DNA of 64,000 bases from Microbacterium sp. 3J1 (GCF_001049495.1 NZ_CDWI01000011.1:744001-808000), one strand, 5' to 3'. Counted from the first letter of the stretch, positions 33,520 through 41,428 are shown. Numbers and translations: made by a program. The notes: generated by a model not told the origin, from the sequence alone.

Positions 33520-33836
33520 TCTACGTCGCTGGCCCCATGACCGGCCTGCCCAACTTCAACTACCCGGCGTTCCGTGCCGCGGCCGCGCTGCTCCGCGAGG
33601 CCGGTTTCGACGTCGAGGACCCGTCGACGAACGACAACCCGACGCCGGACGACTACCACGGGTGGCTGCGGGCCGGGCTCGCTCAGCTGATCCGCTGCGA
33701 CGGCGTCGCGCTGCTCGGCGGGTGGGAGGCGTCTGGCGGCGCCCGCCTCGAGGTGAACGTCGGAGCGACGCTCGGGCTGCGCGTCGCACCGCTCGCCTGG
33801 TGGCTCGCCCACGCTCGTAAGGAGAACGCCGCGTGA
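33513..33836 (+). CDS. DUF4406 (nucleoside deoxyribosyltransferase-like) protein
   Basis: The 107-residue protein starts LIYVAGPMTGLPNFNYPAF, the signature of DUF4406, a fold related to nucleoside 2-deoxyribosyltransferases. Later segments are DGVALLGGWEASGGARLEVNVG and WWLAHAR. The family is common in phages and may act on nucleotides, but no activity has been settled as far as I know. It is overlapped by the zinc-ribbon gene upstream and by the primase gene downstream (GTGA), so it is part of the replication block. Confidence 0.85.
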   Translation: MLIYVAGPMTGLPNFNYPAFRAAAALLREAGFDVEDPSTNDNPTPDDYHGWLRAGLAQLIRCDGVALLGGWEASGGARLEVNVGATLGLRVAPLAWWLAHARKENAA

Positions 33837-36286
33837 CCACCCTTCTCGCCACCGCACTCGAGCTGCACGCGGCCGGGCTGTCCGTCGTGCCCGTCGCTGC
33901 CGACGGCACGAAGCGACCCCGGATCGCGTGGAAGGAGTACTCGGCCGCGGCCGCCGACGAGCCGCAGCTGCGCGCCTGGTTCGACAACGACCTGGAGCAG
34001 GGCGTCGGCCTCGTCACCGGCTTCGGCGACGTCGAGCTGCTCGAAGTCGAGGGCGTCGCCATGCCCATGATGGGCGACGTGCTGGAGCTGCTCGACGGCA
34101 CCGGCCTCCGCCCCCTCTACGACCGCCTCGTCGCCGGCTGGTCGGAGCAGTCGCCCTCGGGCGGCTTGCACCTCATGTACCGGGTCGAGGGCGGCGCAGT
34201 CCCCGGCAACCAGAAGGTCGCCCAACGACCGAAGGCCGAGCCGCCGTACCGGGAGACGCTGGCCGAGACGCGCGGCACCGGTGGGTTCGTCGTGCTGGCT
34301 CCGTCTGCCGGTGCCGTGCACCCCACCGGGCGGCCGTGGCTGCGTCTCGTCGGCGGGCCGACCGCGATGCCGACGATCACCCGCGAGGAGCGCGACCAGC
34401 TGCACGCCGTCGTGCACGCCGCGCTCGACACGATGCCGCCCGAGGAGACTGTCACCAGCGGGGGACCGGTCGACGCGAAGTGGTCGACGACGTTCCACGC
34501 GGCCGCCGGCGACATTACCCCGGGTGACGACTTCGAAGCGAAGACCGACTGGTCCGAGATCCTCGTCGGCTGGGTGCACGTGTTCTCCCGCGGCGCGACG
34601 AAGTACTGGCGCCGGCCCGGCAAGAACGACGGCATCAGCGCGACGACCGGCCACGCTGGCGACCGCGATCGCCTGTTCGTGTTCACGTCGTCGACGGAGT
34701 TCGAGCCCGAGGTGCCGTACACGAAGTTCGGCGCGTACACCCTGCTCAACCACCGCGGTGATCACGCGGCGGCGGCGAAGGCGCTCGCCGACGCCGGCCA
34801 CGGCTTCCGTGCCCCGCGCGAGCTCACCCCGGCGACGCGCACGACGTCGACCGGCACGCAGATCGCCGCCGTCGGCGCGACAGCAGCCGCGACGGCTCCG
34901 GCCGCGACGATCGGGTCGGACAGTGCGGACCTCACCGACGACGGCAACGCCCGCTTGCTCGTCGCCGAGTACTCGGGCGAGCTGCGCTACGTCCCGGATG
35001 CCGGCAAGTGGGTGACCTGGGAAGGCACCCGGTGGGCGTGGCACCCCGACGACGGGCCCGCGATCGAAGCGGCCCGCGACGTCATCCGCCGCATCCCGAC
35101 CGACAACGCACACCTGAAGGCGTGGCGGCTGAAGTCGATGCGTGCCCGCGCGATCGCCGACGCCGTCCGCCTCGCCCGCTCGGCGCCGCCCATGCGCATC
35201 GCCGCATCCCAGTTCGACCGCCACCCGTGGCAGCTGAACACTCCGGGCGGCGTCGTCGACCTGCGCTCCGGCGCGATCGCCGCCCCGACGCCGGCACTGT
35301 TCCACTCGAAGCAGACCGCGGTCACCCCCGACGCGACGATGAAGACCCCGCTGTGGGACAGGTTCCTGCAGACCACGTTCCAATCGAACGCGCCGCTCGA
35401 GCGGTACATGCAGCGCCTCGCCGGGCTGATGTTCATCGGCGAGGTCATCGAGCACGTCCTCCCGTTCGCGCACGGATCCGGTGGCAACGGCAAGGGCGTG
35501 TTCGCCGAGGTCCTCTCGGCGATCGCCGGCGACTACGCGACATCCGCCCCGCAGGGCTTCCTCGTCGTCGGCCCGACCAAACACCCGACCGAGCTCGCGA
35601 TGCTGCAGGGCCGCCGGCTCGTCATCACGTCCGAGATCAACGAGGACACCAAGTTCGACGAGGCGAAGATGAAGGCCCTCACCGGCGGCGACACGATCAC
35701 CGCCCGATTCATGGGGAAGGACTTCTTCGACTTCGCCCCGTCGCACACGTTCCTCCTGCTCGGCAACAGCCAGCCGAAGGTCGAGACCGGTGGCGACTCG
35801 GTGTGGCGGCGGCTGCGGCTGATCCCGTTCACGCACTCCGTGCCCGACGCCGAGAAGATCGACAACCTGCAGACGCGGCTCGTCGACGAGGAGGGCCCCG
35901 GCATCCTCGCCTGGATCATCCAGGGCGCGGTCGACTACGCCGCCGATGGACTCCGCACACCCGACGTCGTCTACGCGGCGACCGACGCCTACCGCGCCGA
36001 AGAGGACCAGCTCGGCCGGTTCGTCGAGGACCGCTGCCGCGTCGGCGGCGGCGACACCGCACGCGTCGAGATGAGCGAGCTCCGCAAGGCGTACGACGCC
36101 TGGTGCCGGGAGCAGCACGAGGACGCCGTCACGACCACCGCGTTCGGCCGGTCGCTGAAGCAACGGTTCGACATCGGCACCGCGAAGTCCAACGGCCGCC
36201 GCTTCTACACGAACGTGATGCTCTACGCGCCCGAGGTAGAGGACGAGGGCGACGACCCGCGCGAGACCAGGTGGGACCAGCGATGA
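33833..36286 (+). CDS. Phage primase-helicase (Prim-Pol plus D5/P4-type SF3 helicase)
   Basis: The 817-residue protein joins two domains. The N-terminal Prim-Pol part (about 1-200) has GVGLVTGFGDVELLEVEG, with Glu residues in the place of the usual catalytic Asp pair, and SPSGGLHLMYRVEG. The C-terminal D5_N and SF3 helicase part (about 380-740) has Walker A GSGGNGKG at residues 548-555 and Walker B LVITSEINE. It is the main replication protein of the phage. The GTG start overlaps the preceding stop. It probably acts at a nearby origin, possibly the DnaA-box region. Confidence 0.92.
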   Translation: MTTLLATALELHAAGLSVVPVAADGTKRPRIAWKEYSAAAADEPQLRAWFDNDLEQGVGLVTGFGDVELLEVEGVAMPMMGDVLELLDGTGLRPLYDRLVAGWSEQSPSGGLHLMYRVEGGAVPGNQKVAQRPKAEPPYRETLAETRGTGGFVVLAPSAGAVHPTGRPWLRLVGGPTAMPTITREERDQLHAVVHAALDTMPPEETVTSGGPVDAKWSTTFHAAAGDITPGDDFEAKTDWSEILVGWVHVFSRGATKYWRRPGKNDGISATTGHAGDRDRLFVFTSSTEFEPEVPYTKFGAYTLLNHRGDHAAAAKALADAGHGFRAPRELTPATRTTSTGTQIAAVGATAAATAPAATIGSDSADLTDDGNARLLVAEYSGELRYVPDAGKWVTWEGTRWAWHPDDGPAIEAARDVIRRIPTDNAHLKAWRLKSMRARAIADAVRLARSAPPMRIAASQFDRHPWQLNTPGGVVDLRSGAIAAPTPALFHSKQTAVTPDATMKTPLWDRFLQTTFQSNAPLERYMQRLAGLMFIGEVIEHVLPFAHGSGGNGKGVFAEVLSAIAGDYATSAPQGFLVVGPTKHPTELAMLQGRRLVITSEINEDTKFDEAKMKALTGGDTITARFMGKDFFDFAPSHTFLLLGNSQPKVETGGDSVWRRLRLIPFTHSVPDAEKIDNLQTRLVDEEGPGILAWIIQGAVDYAADGLRTPDVVYAATDAYRAEEDQLGRFVEDRCRVGGGDTARVEMSELRKAYDAWCREQHEDAVTTTAFGRSLKQRFDIGTAKSNGRRFYTNVMLYAPEVEDEGDDPRETRWDQR

Positions 36287-36627
36287 AGACCAAGGCCCCG
36301 CTGTTCATCAACTGCCCGCGCTGCAACCGCCGAGTACTCGAGGTGCGAGAGGACTTCGAGCTCGGCGTGCTCGTCGGCACACCCCGCCTCGACGCCGTGC
36401 AGCTCAAGCCCGACCACATCGTCGCGTGCATCATCACCGGCATCCGGCTCTGGCAGATCCAGGAGCGCGCTGGCCACACGATCACCAGCGGCCGCTCCCG
36501 GTGGTGGCCGCGCGAACCGGTACCGGGCTTCACGGTTCCCGAGCACTCCTGCGGCCGCGTCTGGGATGCGCCCGCCATCGACCTCGCACCCGACGAGATC
36601 GTCTACCCCGACCAGCCACCGTTCTGA
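36283..36627 (+). CDS. Phage protein with one CxxC, unknown function
   Basis: The 114-residue protein has an N-terminal zinc-ribbon half FINCPRCNRRVLEV and a later Cys (EHSCGRVWD) with several His. The middle reads VACIITGIRLWQIQER. Four possible ligands (Cys-Cys, His, Cys) suggest a single zinc site. It is translated from an ATGA overlap with the primase gene. The family is not recognised. Confidence 0.65.
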   Translation: MKTKAPLFINCPRCNRRVLEVREDFELGVLVGTPRLDAVQLKPDHIVACIITGIRLWQIQERAGHTITSGRSRWWPREPVPGFTVPEHSCGRVWDAPAIDLAPDEIVYPDQPPF

Positions 36628-36637
36628 GGAGATCACC

Positions 36638-36838
36638 ATGACCATCACCCGCCCGCACGTCTGCGAGATCGCCCTCGCGATGGCCGAAGCAGACGACCAC
36701 GGCAACGTGGCGATCGCCATCTCACCCGGCCTCCCGTTCTCGATCGAGGAAGCCCGCGAGTTCGCGGCCGAGATCACCGCGGCCGCCGACGAAGCTGCCA
36801 CCTACCGCGCTGAACAGACCGCTCGAGGTGAACGATGA
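36638..36838 (+). CDS. Small helical phage protein
   Basis: This 66-residue protein has an N-terminal stretch RPHVCEIALAMAEAD and a helix FSIEEAREFAAEITAAADEAATYRAE in outline. TGAGGAGATCACC provides a ribosome site before the ATG. No family is recognised; composition is acidic. It overlaps the following basic protein by ATGA, so the acidic and basic products are made together. Confidence 0.6.
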   Translation: MTITRPHVCEIALAMAEADDHGNVAIAISPGLPFSIEEAREFAAEITAAADEAATYRAEQTARGER

Positions 36839-37179
36839 CCGAGGAACGCATCGTCCCCGTGAAGGCGTGGCTACGTCCCACCACCTACCGCGCACTTCTG
36901 CAGCAGGCTCACCGGCGCGGGCTCGCTGACGTCGGCGACCTGCTCGGCCGAGTCGCAGAGCAGATTGTCGCACCACCAGCGCTGCAGAAGCGCCCGCGCG
37001 CGTCGAAGTACACACCGGCCGAACTCGAGCAGCGCCGCACCGCCCGGCGCGCTGCGTTCGCTGCCAACACCAGCGACCCGCGCCACGGCACCCACAACGG
37101 CTACGTGAACCTCGGCTGCCGCTGCGACCCATGCCGGGAGGCGTCCGCAGCGTACGAGGCGGCAAGGAAGGCACGATGA
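36835..37179 (+). CDS. Basic phage protein with HGTxxxY-GCRCxxC motif
   Basis: The 114-residue protein has a ribbon-helix-helix-like N-terminal half (VKAWLRPTTYRALLQQAHRRGLADVGDLL) and a C-terminal motif RHGTHNGYVNLGCRCDPCREA. That Cys-x-Cys-xx-Cys motif after HGT recurs in many small actinophage proteins, where it is thought to bind zinc. The overall charge is strongly basic, so nucleic-acid binding is likely. Exact role unknown. ATGA overlaps on both sides. Confidence 0.65.
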   Translation: MTEERIVPVKAWLRPTTYRALLQQAHRRGLADVGDLLGRVAEQIVAPPALQKRPRASKYTPAELEQRRTARRAAFAANTSDPRHGTHNGYVNLGCRCDPCREASAAYEAARKAR

Positions 37180-37817
37180 CCACCATCCCGCTCGACGCGA
37201 TCGACCCCGACGCCGCGTACCGCGAGTGGGTCGACCGCTTCCTCTGGCACGTCGACCAGCTGCCCGCCGTCGTCGAGACCACCGGCACGATCGCCCTCGC
37301 CGTCCGCGGCGTGCAGGCCTCGCAGCTCAAGGAGCGCGTCACCGGAGGCGGCTTCTACGACAACATCCCGCTCGTCGACGGCCCCGAGTCCCGCAACGCC
37401 CGCGCCGTGTGGGACGCGCTCCGCGGCTACCTCGTCGTCGCATCATCCCGCCTCGGCCTCGAAGCACCCACCATGCCGGCAGGACTTCCCGACGACGTCG
37501 AACTCGCCCGCGAGTGGGCGTTCGCCGCCAACGCGTGGCTCTCCGACGTCGTGCACGAGATCCAGTCCTGGCCCGACCTCGACGAGCTCGAGGAGCAGCT
37601 CTTCCGACTCATCCGCCGCGCCCGCCACCGCCTCGACACCCACACCGCCCGCCGCACCCCGGCCGAGCTCTGCACCCGCTGCGGCGAGAACGGCGTGATC
37701 GTCGACTGGATCGACGGCCCCGGCGGCCAGGCGCTGCTCTCCAAGGTCTGCGTCATCTGCCGCACCAACTACACACCCGCGGCCCCGGCCGCACCCACCG
37801 AAAGGACAGAGTCATGA
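37176..37817 (+). CDS. Phage protein with C-terminal zinc ribbon, unknown function
   Basis: The 213-residue protein is helical and acidic for about 160 residues (YREWVDRFLWHVDQLP, then WAFAANAWLSDVVHEIQSWPDLDELEEQLF). It ends in a zinc ribbon with CTRCGENG and CVICRTNY, each a CxxC pair. Such a layout is common in actinophage early genes, but I know of no assigned activity. It starts in ATGA overlap and is followed by an acid-rich small gene. Pro/Ala-rich tail at the end. Confidence 0.65.
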   Translation: MTTIPLDAIDPDAAYREWVDRFLWHVDQLPAVVETTGTIALAVRGVQASQLKERVTGGGFYDNIPLVDGPESRNARAVWDALRGYLVVASSRLGLEAPTMPAGLPDDVELAREWAFAANAWLSDVVHEIQSWPDLDELEEQLFRLIRRARHRLDTHTARRTPAELCTRCGENGVIVDWIDGPGGQALLSKVCVICRTNYTPAAPAAPTERTES

Positions 37818-38155
37818 CTGAACCGACCCTCACCACCGAACGGGAAGCGCTGATCGACCACGCCCTCGCCCTCGCATCGAAAGGCGTGCAGGTCAACGAC
37901 GGCCACACCTACGGCGTGCACGCCCACGACCTCGTCGACTATGCCGATACGATCCGGGCGCTCGTCGAGATCCTCCAGCGCGAGTGCGAGATCGAGTACG
38001 GCATCCGTGGGGACGTCGACTCGCCGATGGCATCTCGCGAGGCCGCAGAGCAGGCGATCGAGCGCATGGCGAAGGCTCCGCGCGGATACCGGCTCACTCG
38101 CCACCTGGTCGAGCGCCGAGTGTCGCCGTGGGCGCTGGTGGGAGCGGACCAATGA
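37814..38155 (+). CDS. Helical phage protein of unknown function
   Basis: The 113-residue protein starts MTEPTLTTEREALIDHALALASKG and has a middle helix pair (HDLVDYADTIRALVEILQREC). The C-terminal part is basic (RLTRHLVERRVSPW). GAAAGGACAGAG precedes the ATG as ribosome site. No family recognised. It overlaps the ASCH gene by 4 bases. Confidence 0.6.
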   Translation: MTEPTLTTEREALIDHALALASKGVQVNDGHTYGVHAHDLVDYADTIRALVEILQRECEIEYGIRGDVDSPMASREAAEQAIERMAKAPRGYRLTRHLVERRVSPWALVGADQ

Positions 38156-38703
38156 GCGACGAGGCCCGGATGATCACCGTCCGCAACCCCTGGGCCTGGG
38201 CCATCATCCACGCCGGCAAGACCGTCGAGAACCGCACGACGAACGTCGTCGGCGACTACCGAGGCCCGCTGCTCATCCATGCCGCGAAGGCTTACGCCGA
38301 CGACTGGAGCTCGCCCCTGCTCGCCGGCATCATGAACCGCCACGAGGGCGTGCACCAGGAGCCGCAGCCCTGGCACGACCACGCCGGCATGATCATCGGC
38401 GTCGTCGACCTGGTCGACTCCCACCCCGTGGACTCGTGCATCAAGCAGCAGCGCGACGGCGACTGGCTCGTCTGCTCCGAATGGGCAGAGCGCGCCGGCC
38501 ACCACCTGGTGCTCGCGAACCCGCGCGCACTCGACGAACCGATCCCGTACACCGGCATGCTCGGCCTCCGCCGCACCGACTTCTTCGTCTCCGGCGACTG
38601 GCTCGGCCAGTACATCGACCCGCGGCACTCGTCATGCACGCCGTACGGATGCCCGCCCTCGTGCTACTCGGAGCCCGTCGCTCGACTGGTGGCCACGTCA
38701 TGA
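38152..38703 (+). CDS. ASCH domain protein
   Basis: The 183-residue protein has the ASCH signature near the N-terminus: ITVRNPWAWAIIHAGKTVENRT, then YRGPLLIHAAKAY, and GMIIGVVDLVD. ASCH domains form a beta-barrel related to PUA and are thought to bind RNA or act as ribonucleases or nucleoside amidohydrolases. The last 40 residues carry three cysteines (CTPYGCPPSC). In phages ASCH proteins may counter host RNA modification or defence; that is inference. ATGA overlap on both sides. Confidence 0.85.
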   Translation: MSDEARMITVRNPWAWAIIHAGKTVENRTTNVVGDYRGPLLIHAAKAYADDWSSPLLAGIMNRHEGVHQEPQPWHDHAGMIIGVVDLVDSHPVDSCIKQQRDGDWLVCSEWAERAGHHLVLANPRALDEPIPYTGMLGLRRTDFFVSGDWLGQYIDPRHSSCTPYGCPPSCYSEPVARLVATS

Positions 38704-39197
38704 CCGTCGCGACCTCGCTCCGCGAGCAGCTGCAGGAGCACACCGACGTAAGCTCCACCCGCGCATGGGCCGCAGGCGACAACGCCGCCATCCCCGGCGA
38801 CTGCTGGCGCGCCTGCCTCGCCTCGCTGTTCGAGGTGCCGATCGCCGACGTCCCGCACTTCGTCGCGCTGCACCCCGACGTCGACGACGGACTCTGGCCG
38901 ACGCTCGGCCCCCAGTGGTGGCGCGCCTCGATCGAGTGGGTCGGCAAAGTGCGCCCCGGATGGACACTCGCCGCATGGGACGTCCCCGACCCCTGGACGC
39001 CGATCTACCCGCTCAACAGCGACGCACCCGACCGCGTCATCCTCTCCGGCCGCAGCACCCGCGGCGACTGGTCGCACGCCGTCCTCGTCTGGGACGTCGA
39101 CGGCGCCCTCGCCCACGACCCGTACCCGGGCGGCACCGGCGTCCGAGCACCCTACGCCGACCGCATCACCATCATCCGGAAGGAGCAGAACCGATGA
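38700..39197 (+). CDS. C39-like cysteine peptidase-fold protein
   Basis: The 165-residue protein has GDCWRACLASLFEVP near residue 33, and later DWSHAVLVWDVDGALAHDPYPGG near residue 125. The Cys at the start of a helix, the His in SHAV and the Asp in HDP form the order Cys-His-Asp of papain/C39-like folds. Related uncharacterised proteins occur in phages and bacteria. Peptidase or deamidase activity is likely but unproven. It directly follows the ASCH gene, with ATGA overlap. Confidence 0.65.
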   Translation: MTVATSLREQLQEHTDVSSTRAWAAGDNAAIPGDCWRACLASLFEVPIADVPHFVALHPDVDDGLWPTLGPQWWRASIEWVGKVRPGWTLAAWDVPDPWTPIYPLNSDAPDRVILSGRSTRGDWSHAVLVWDVDGALAHDPYPGGTGVRAPYADRITIIRKEQNR

Positions 39198-39436
39198 CGA
39201 GGACACCCCCGAGGCCGACGCTGCCGCCGTGCGCTCGCTGCGGCATCGCCCACGACCTCATCTACACCCGCGCTCACCGTCGCGAATGCGACCGTCCGGG
39301 ACGTCGGGAGGAGCGCCGGGCGCAGCGCGAGAAGGAGCGGCTCGCGCGTGCCTGGCTTCGCGGCCGCCGCCGTCCCATACCACCGACGATCGGGCCGCGA
39401 GGCGGCGCCGGCGACTCAGGAGCGGCCGACCGATGA
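39194..39436 (+). CDS. Arg-rich small phage protein with CxxC
   Basis: This 80-residue protein has a cysteine pair in LPPCARCGIAH near residue 12, a third Cys in RECDRPG, and a long Arg/Glu-rich helix (RREERRAQREKERLARAWLRG). With His20 this could hold one zinc. The basic helix suggests RNA or DNA contact. The family is not recognised. It overlaps its neighbours by ATGA. Confidence 0.6.
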   Translation: MTRTPPRPTLPPCARCGIAHDLIYTRAHRRECDRPGRREERRAQREKERLARAWLRGRRRPIPPTIGPRGGAGDSGAADR

Positions 39437-39516
39437 TCGAACTCATCCAGCTCGCACTCACCGCCCTCCTCGGCGTCGGCGTGCTCATCCTGCTGCTCGA
39501 CGACCGGCGCCGCTGA
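39433..39516 (+). CDS. 27-residue single-helix membrane peptide
   Basis: The product is almost entirely one hydrophobic helix: MIELIQLALTALLGVGVLIL, followed by LLDDRRR. It starts in an ATGA overlap and its stop overlaps the next start (TGATG), so its translation is coupled on both sides. That argues it is real despite its size. Role unknown; small phage membrane peptides can act as antiholins or exclusion factors. Confidence 0.6.
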   Translation: MIELIQLALTALLGVGVLILLLDDRRR

Positions 39517-39752
39517 TGGGTGCTCCGGCCGGCGCGCTCGTGAAGCTCTACGTCGACTCCCGCCACCCACTCGACGTCGGACACGTCGTCATGACCCAGA
39601 CCGGCCGCCGCTACCTCGTCCAGACCCGCCGGCTCCAGGAGCGAGGCAAGTGGGCCGGCATCCGCCAGCACCTCACCGCGATCGTCCTCGCCGACGACGA
39701 ACCGACCCCCGAGGATGCCCCGGTGCTCGAGATCCGCTGGTACCGCCGATGA
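39516..39752 (+). CDS. Small beta-rich phage protein
   Basis: The 78-residue protein has a pattern of short strands (VKLYVDSRHPL, VVMTQTGRRYLVQTRRLQ, LTAIVLADDE, LEIRWYRR) that looks like a small beta barrel, possibly SH3-like. It starts at the ATG in TGATG overlap with the membrane peptide and overlaps the next gene by ATGA. No family recognised. Confidence 0.6.
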   Translation: MGAPAGALVKLYVDSRHPLDVGHVVMTQTGRRYLVQTRRLQERGKWAGIRQHLTAIVLADDEPTPEDAPVLEIRWYRR

Positions 39753-39913
39753 TCGACGCGCGCGACGCCGCCGGCGTTCCTTGCATCACCACCTGCCCGA
39801 TCACCGTCCCGCGAGGCTTCCTCGTCGTGGCCGGCGCCGAGCTGCACGAGTGGCAGGAGCGCCTGCTGCGCGCGCGCGGCTTCATCATCACCGACCAGGA
39901 GCCCCGCCCATGA
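39749..39913 (+). CDS. 54-residue phage protein of unknown function
   Basis: The product has two cysteines (VPCITTCPITV) near residue 12 and a helix AELHEWQERLLRARG. It starts and ends in ATGA overlaps. The length is below usual ORF limits in annotation, but coupled translation with both neighbours supports it. No family recognised. Confidence 0.55.
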   Translation: MIDARDAAGVPCITTCPITVPRGFLVVAGAELHEWQERLLRARGFIITDQEPRP

Positions 39914-40188
39914 CGATGCTCAGCTACCGCGAAGCAGCCCACCGCGTCCGCCGAGCCCGCCGCACCATCCGCTACTGGAAACTCCAGGGCATGCCCATGA
40001 GCTGGGAGCTCCGCGGCGGCCAGATGGTCCGCGTCGTCGACGAGGACACCCTCATCGCCTGGTGGGTCGAGCGCATGGACAACGACCCTGTTTGGCAGAA
40101 CCGGATCCGCGCCAAGATCCGTGACCGCGAGGACCCGACTTCTACATCTCCAAGCACCGCGACCCCATCGTCGACGGAGCGGGGATAA
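39910..40188 (+). CDS. HTH DNA-binding protein (MerR/excisionase-like), last gene of early operon
   Basis: The 92-residue protein has an HTH of the MerR-like/helix-turn-helix-17 type: LSYREAAHRVRRARRTIRYWKLQGMPMSWEL at residues 4-34, then VRVVDEDTLIAWWVER. A Ser/Thr-rich tail follows. It is the last gene before the DnaA-box region, so it could act on that region or on late control. The start is an ATGA overlap. A role as excisionase is possible, but another Xis-like gene sits earlier. Confidence 0.7.
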   Translation: MTMLSYREAAHRVRRARRTIRYWKLQGMPMSWELRGGQMVRVVDEDTLIAWWVERMDNDPVWQNRIRAKIRDREDPTSTSPSTATPSSTERG

Positions 40189-40265
40189 CCCCGTTTTGAC
40201 TTTCCCGAGCTTCTACACACGCCCATTTCGGGTCGCATCCTTCGAGCACCGGTTGAAGCTTCTTT

Positions 40266-40408
40266 CTATCCACACCAGTGGAGAGCCCCCAGGCCGCGGA
40301 ACTACGCGGATGTTGTTCGTTCTCCACATCCTGTGAAGAACCTTTTCCACAGGAGTCCGAACACCCATACCGGCGTTTCTCCGCGCGCTCTCCACACTCT
40401 TATCCACA
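40266..40408 (+). other. Cluster of five DnaA-box-like sites (candidate origin)
   Basis: Between 40,189 and 40,547 no gene is seen. Five same-orientation sites match the DnaA box: CTATCCACA (40266), TTCTCCACA (40320), TTTTCCACA (40343), CTCTCCACA (40388) and a perfect TTATCCACA (40400). The surrounding sequence is less GC-rich than the genes. A GCCACCG/CGGTGGC hairpin follows at 40452-40469. This looks like a replication origin or a DnaA-controlled regulatory region. No feature shows which. Confidence 0.65.
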
Positions 40409-40478
40409 GGGGACGTTGCGTACACATCGCCATCAGTGGATTCTTGATTTCGCCACCGGTGACGGTGGCTGCTGATAC

Positions 40479-40520
40479 AAAAAGGAGCGGCTCCGAGACG
40501 CCAATCACGGGAGCCGCTCC
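40479..40520 (-). terminator. Hairpin with T-run on the minus strand
   Basis: GGAGCGGCTCC at 40484-40494 pairs with GGAGCCGCTCC at 40510-40520. The five As at 40479-40483 become a T-run on the minus strand, so it would stop leftward transcription entering from the right. On the plus strand it is a hairpin without a T-run, just ahead of the next gene's ribosome site. Confidence 0.6.
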
Positions 40521-40547
40521 ATCACCCACCAGCCTGAGGAGGCAGCG

Positions 40548-40883
40548 ATGAGCGGTTTACAGCCTAACCATGGATCCGACGGTGCGAATCAAATCGCAGA
40601 GGCGATCCGACGCGAAGCGCGCAAGTCGAGAGTCAGCCAGGCGCGCTACGCGCAACTGGTCTTCGACCGCTACGGCTGGGAGCCGGTCCGCATCGCCGAA
40701 GCCCTTGAGGTCACCACCGACCTGGTGGTGCGGCTGCTCGCCGCGGACGGTGTCGTGAGGTGCGTCGAATGCTGCTTCAACCTCCACGGATCCTGCATGG
40801 GCGAACTCAACTTCGACCTCGAAGGGATGAGCGCTCCGTGCGGCTGCGGATGCCGACACGCCGATCGCGAATCAGAATGTTGA
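40548..40883 (+). CDS. HTH protein with Cys-rich tail
   Basis: The 111-residue protein has a helical N-terminal region with an HTH-like segment (VRIAEALEVTTDLVVRLLAADG at about residues 47-68). A Cys-rich C-terminus follows: CVECCFNLHGSCMG and APCGCGCRHADRESEC, nine cysteines in all. This suggests a zinc-binding module behind a DNA-binding domain. GAGGAGGCAGCG before the ATG is a strong ribosome site. It stands alone between the DnaA-box region and the next promoter, and could be the late-gene regulator, by position only. Confidence 0.7.
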   Translation: MSGLQPNHGSDGANQIAEAIRREARKSRVSQARYAQLVFDRYGWEPVRIAEALEVTTDLVVRLLAADGVVRCVECCFNLHGSCMGELNFDLEGMSAPCGCGCRHADRESEC

Positions 40884-40910
40884 CACGGCTCCGTTTGCCA
40901 CCCCTACATT
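40880..40910 (+). promoter_or_regulatory. Candidate promoter TTGACA-N19-TACATT
   Basis: A perfect -35 (TTGACA at 40880-40885) is followed 19 bases later by TACATT at 40905-40910. The spacer is longer than ideal; an 18-base alternative gives CTACAT. It overlaps the end of the upstream gene and would drive the gene at 41085 and perhaps the late operon. Confidence 0.45.
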
Positions 40911-41084
40911 GATGGTTGTACAGGTGTCGGACGCAGGACGCCACACCGATCACTAACGTTGAGGGCCCCGGAGCAGACCGCTCACGGGGCCTTCGACGTC
41001 ACCGACCAAAACGGCCCCGACGCGCGCTACCAACACACGCCGGGACCTAACCCCTCATCGACTCGAGATCGATTGGAGGGCTAC

Positions 41085-41426
41085 GTGGACTCTATCCGCG
41101 AGCCCGGACACGGCACCACCGCCGTCAACCGCCGCAACATCACCCACCTCCGCGACCAACGCGACCGCGCCGGCCTCCTGCAGCTCGCCGACACCCTCGC
41201 CGCCCAGACCTACCCCGACGCCGCCGAGCTCGCCGACGAAGCCCGCGCGGCCGCCGACTGGATCGACGAAACGACCCCGCGCACCCACACCGCCGGCGAC
41301 GCCGCCACCGCCCGCGTCGGCGACATCCTCCGCTACAACCACGACGGCCGACCGCGCGAGAGCGTCATCAGCACCATCGACGGCCGCACGGCCACCACCA
41401 CCCACGGCGATACCGTCGCCCTCTGA
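41085..41426 (+). CDS. Phage protein of unknown function
   Basis: The 113-residue protein has a helical N-terminal half (NRRNITHLRDQRDRAGLLQLADTLAAQ) and a small beta-rich C-terminal half (DILRYNHDGRPRESVISTIDGRTATTTHGD) that looks like a KOW/SH3-type barrel. The GTG at 41085 was chosen because GGAGG lies five bases upstream; a longer frame from 40959 lacks such a site. A 200-base leader with no gene precedes it, and 500 non-coding bases follow. No family recognised. Confidence 0.6.
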   Translation: MDSIREPGHGTTAVNRRNITHLRDQRDRAGLLQLADTLAAQTYPDAAELADEARAAADWIDETTPRTHTAGDAATARVGDILRYNHDGRPRESVISTIDGRTATTTHGDTVAL

Positions 41427-41428
41427 TC

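Noticed and set aside
33683..36163. Minus-strand open frame of 826 codons opposite the primase-helicase
   Set aside because: Shadow frame; no motif, no ribosome site, and the plus-strand gene has complete helicase motifs.
40480..40520. Rightward terminator at the GGAGCGGCTCC hairpin
   Set aside because: No T-run follows on the plus strand; the run is on the minus-strand side, so it was listed as a leftward terminator only.
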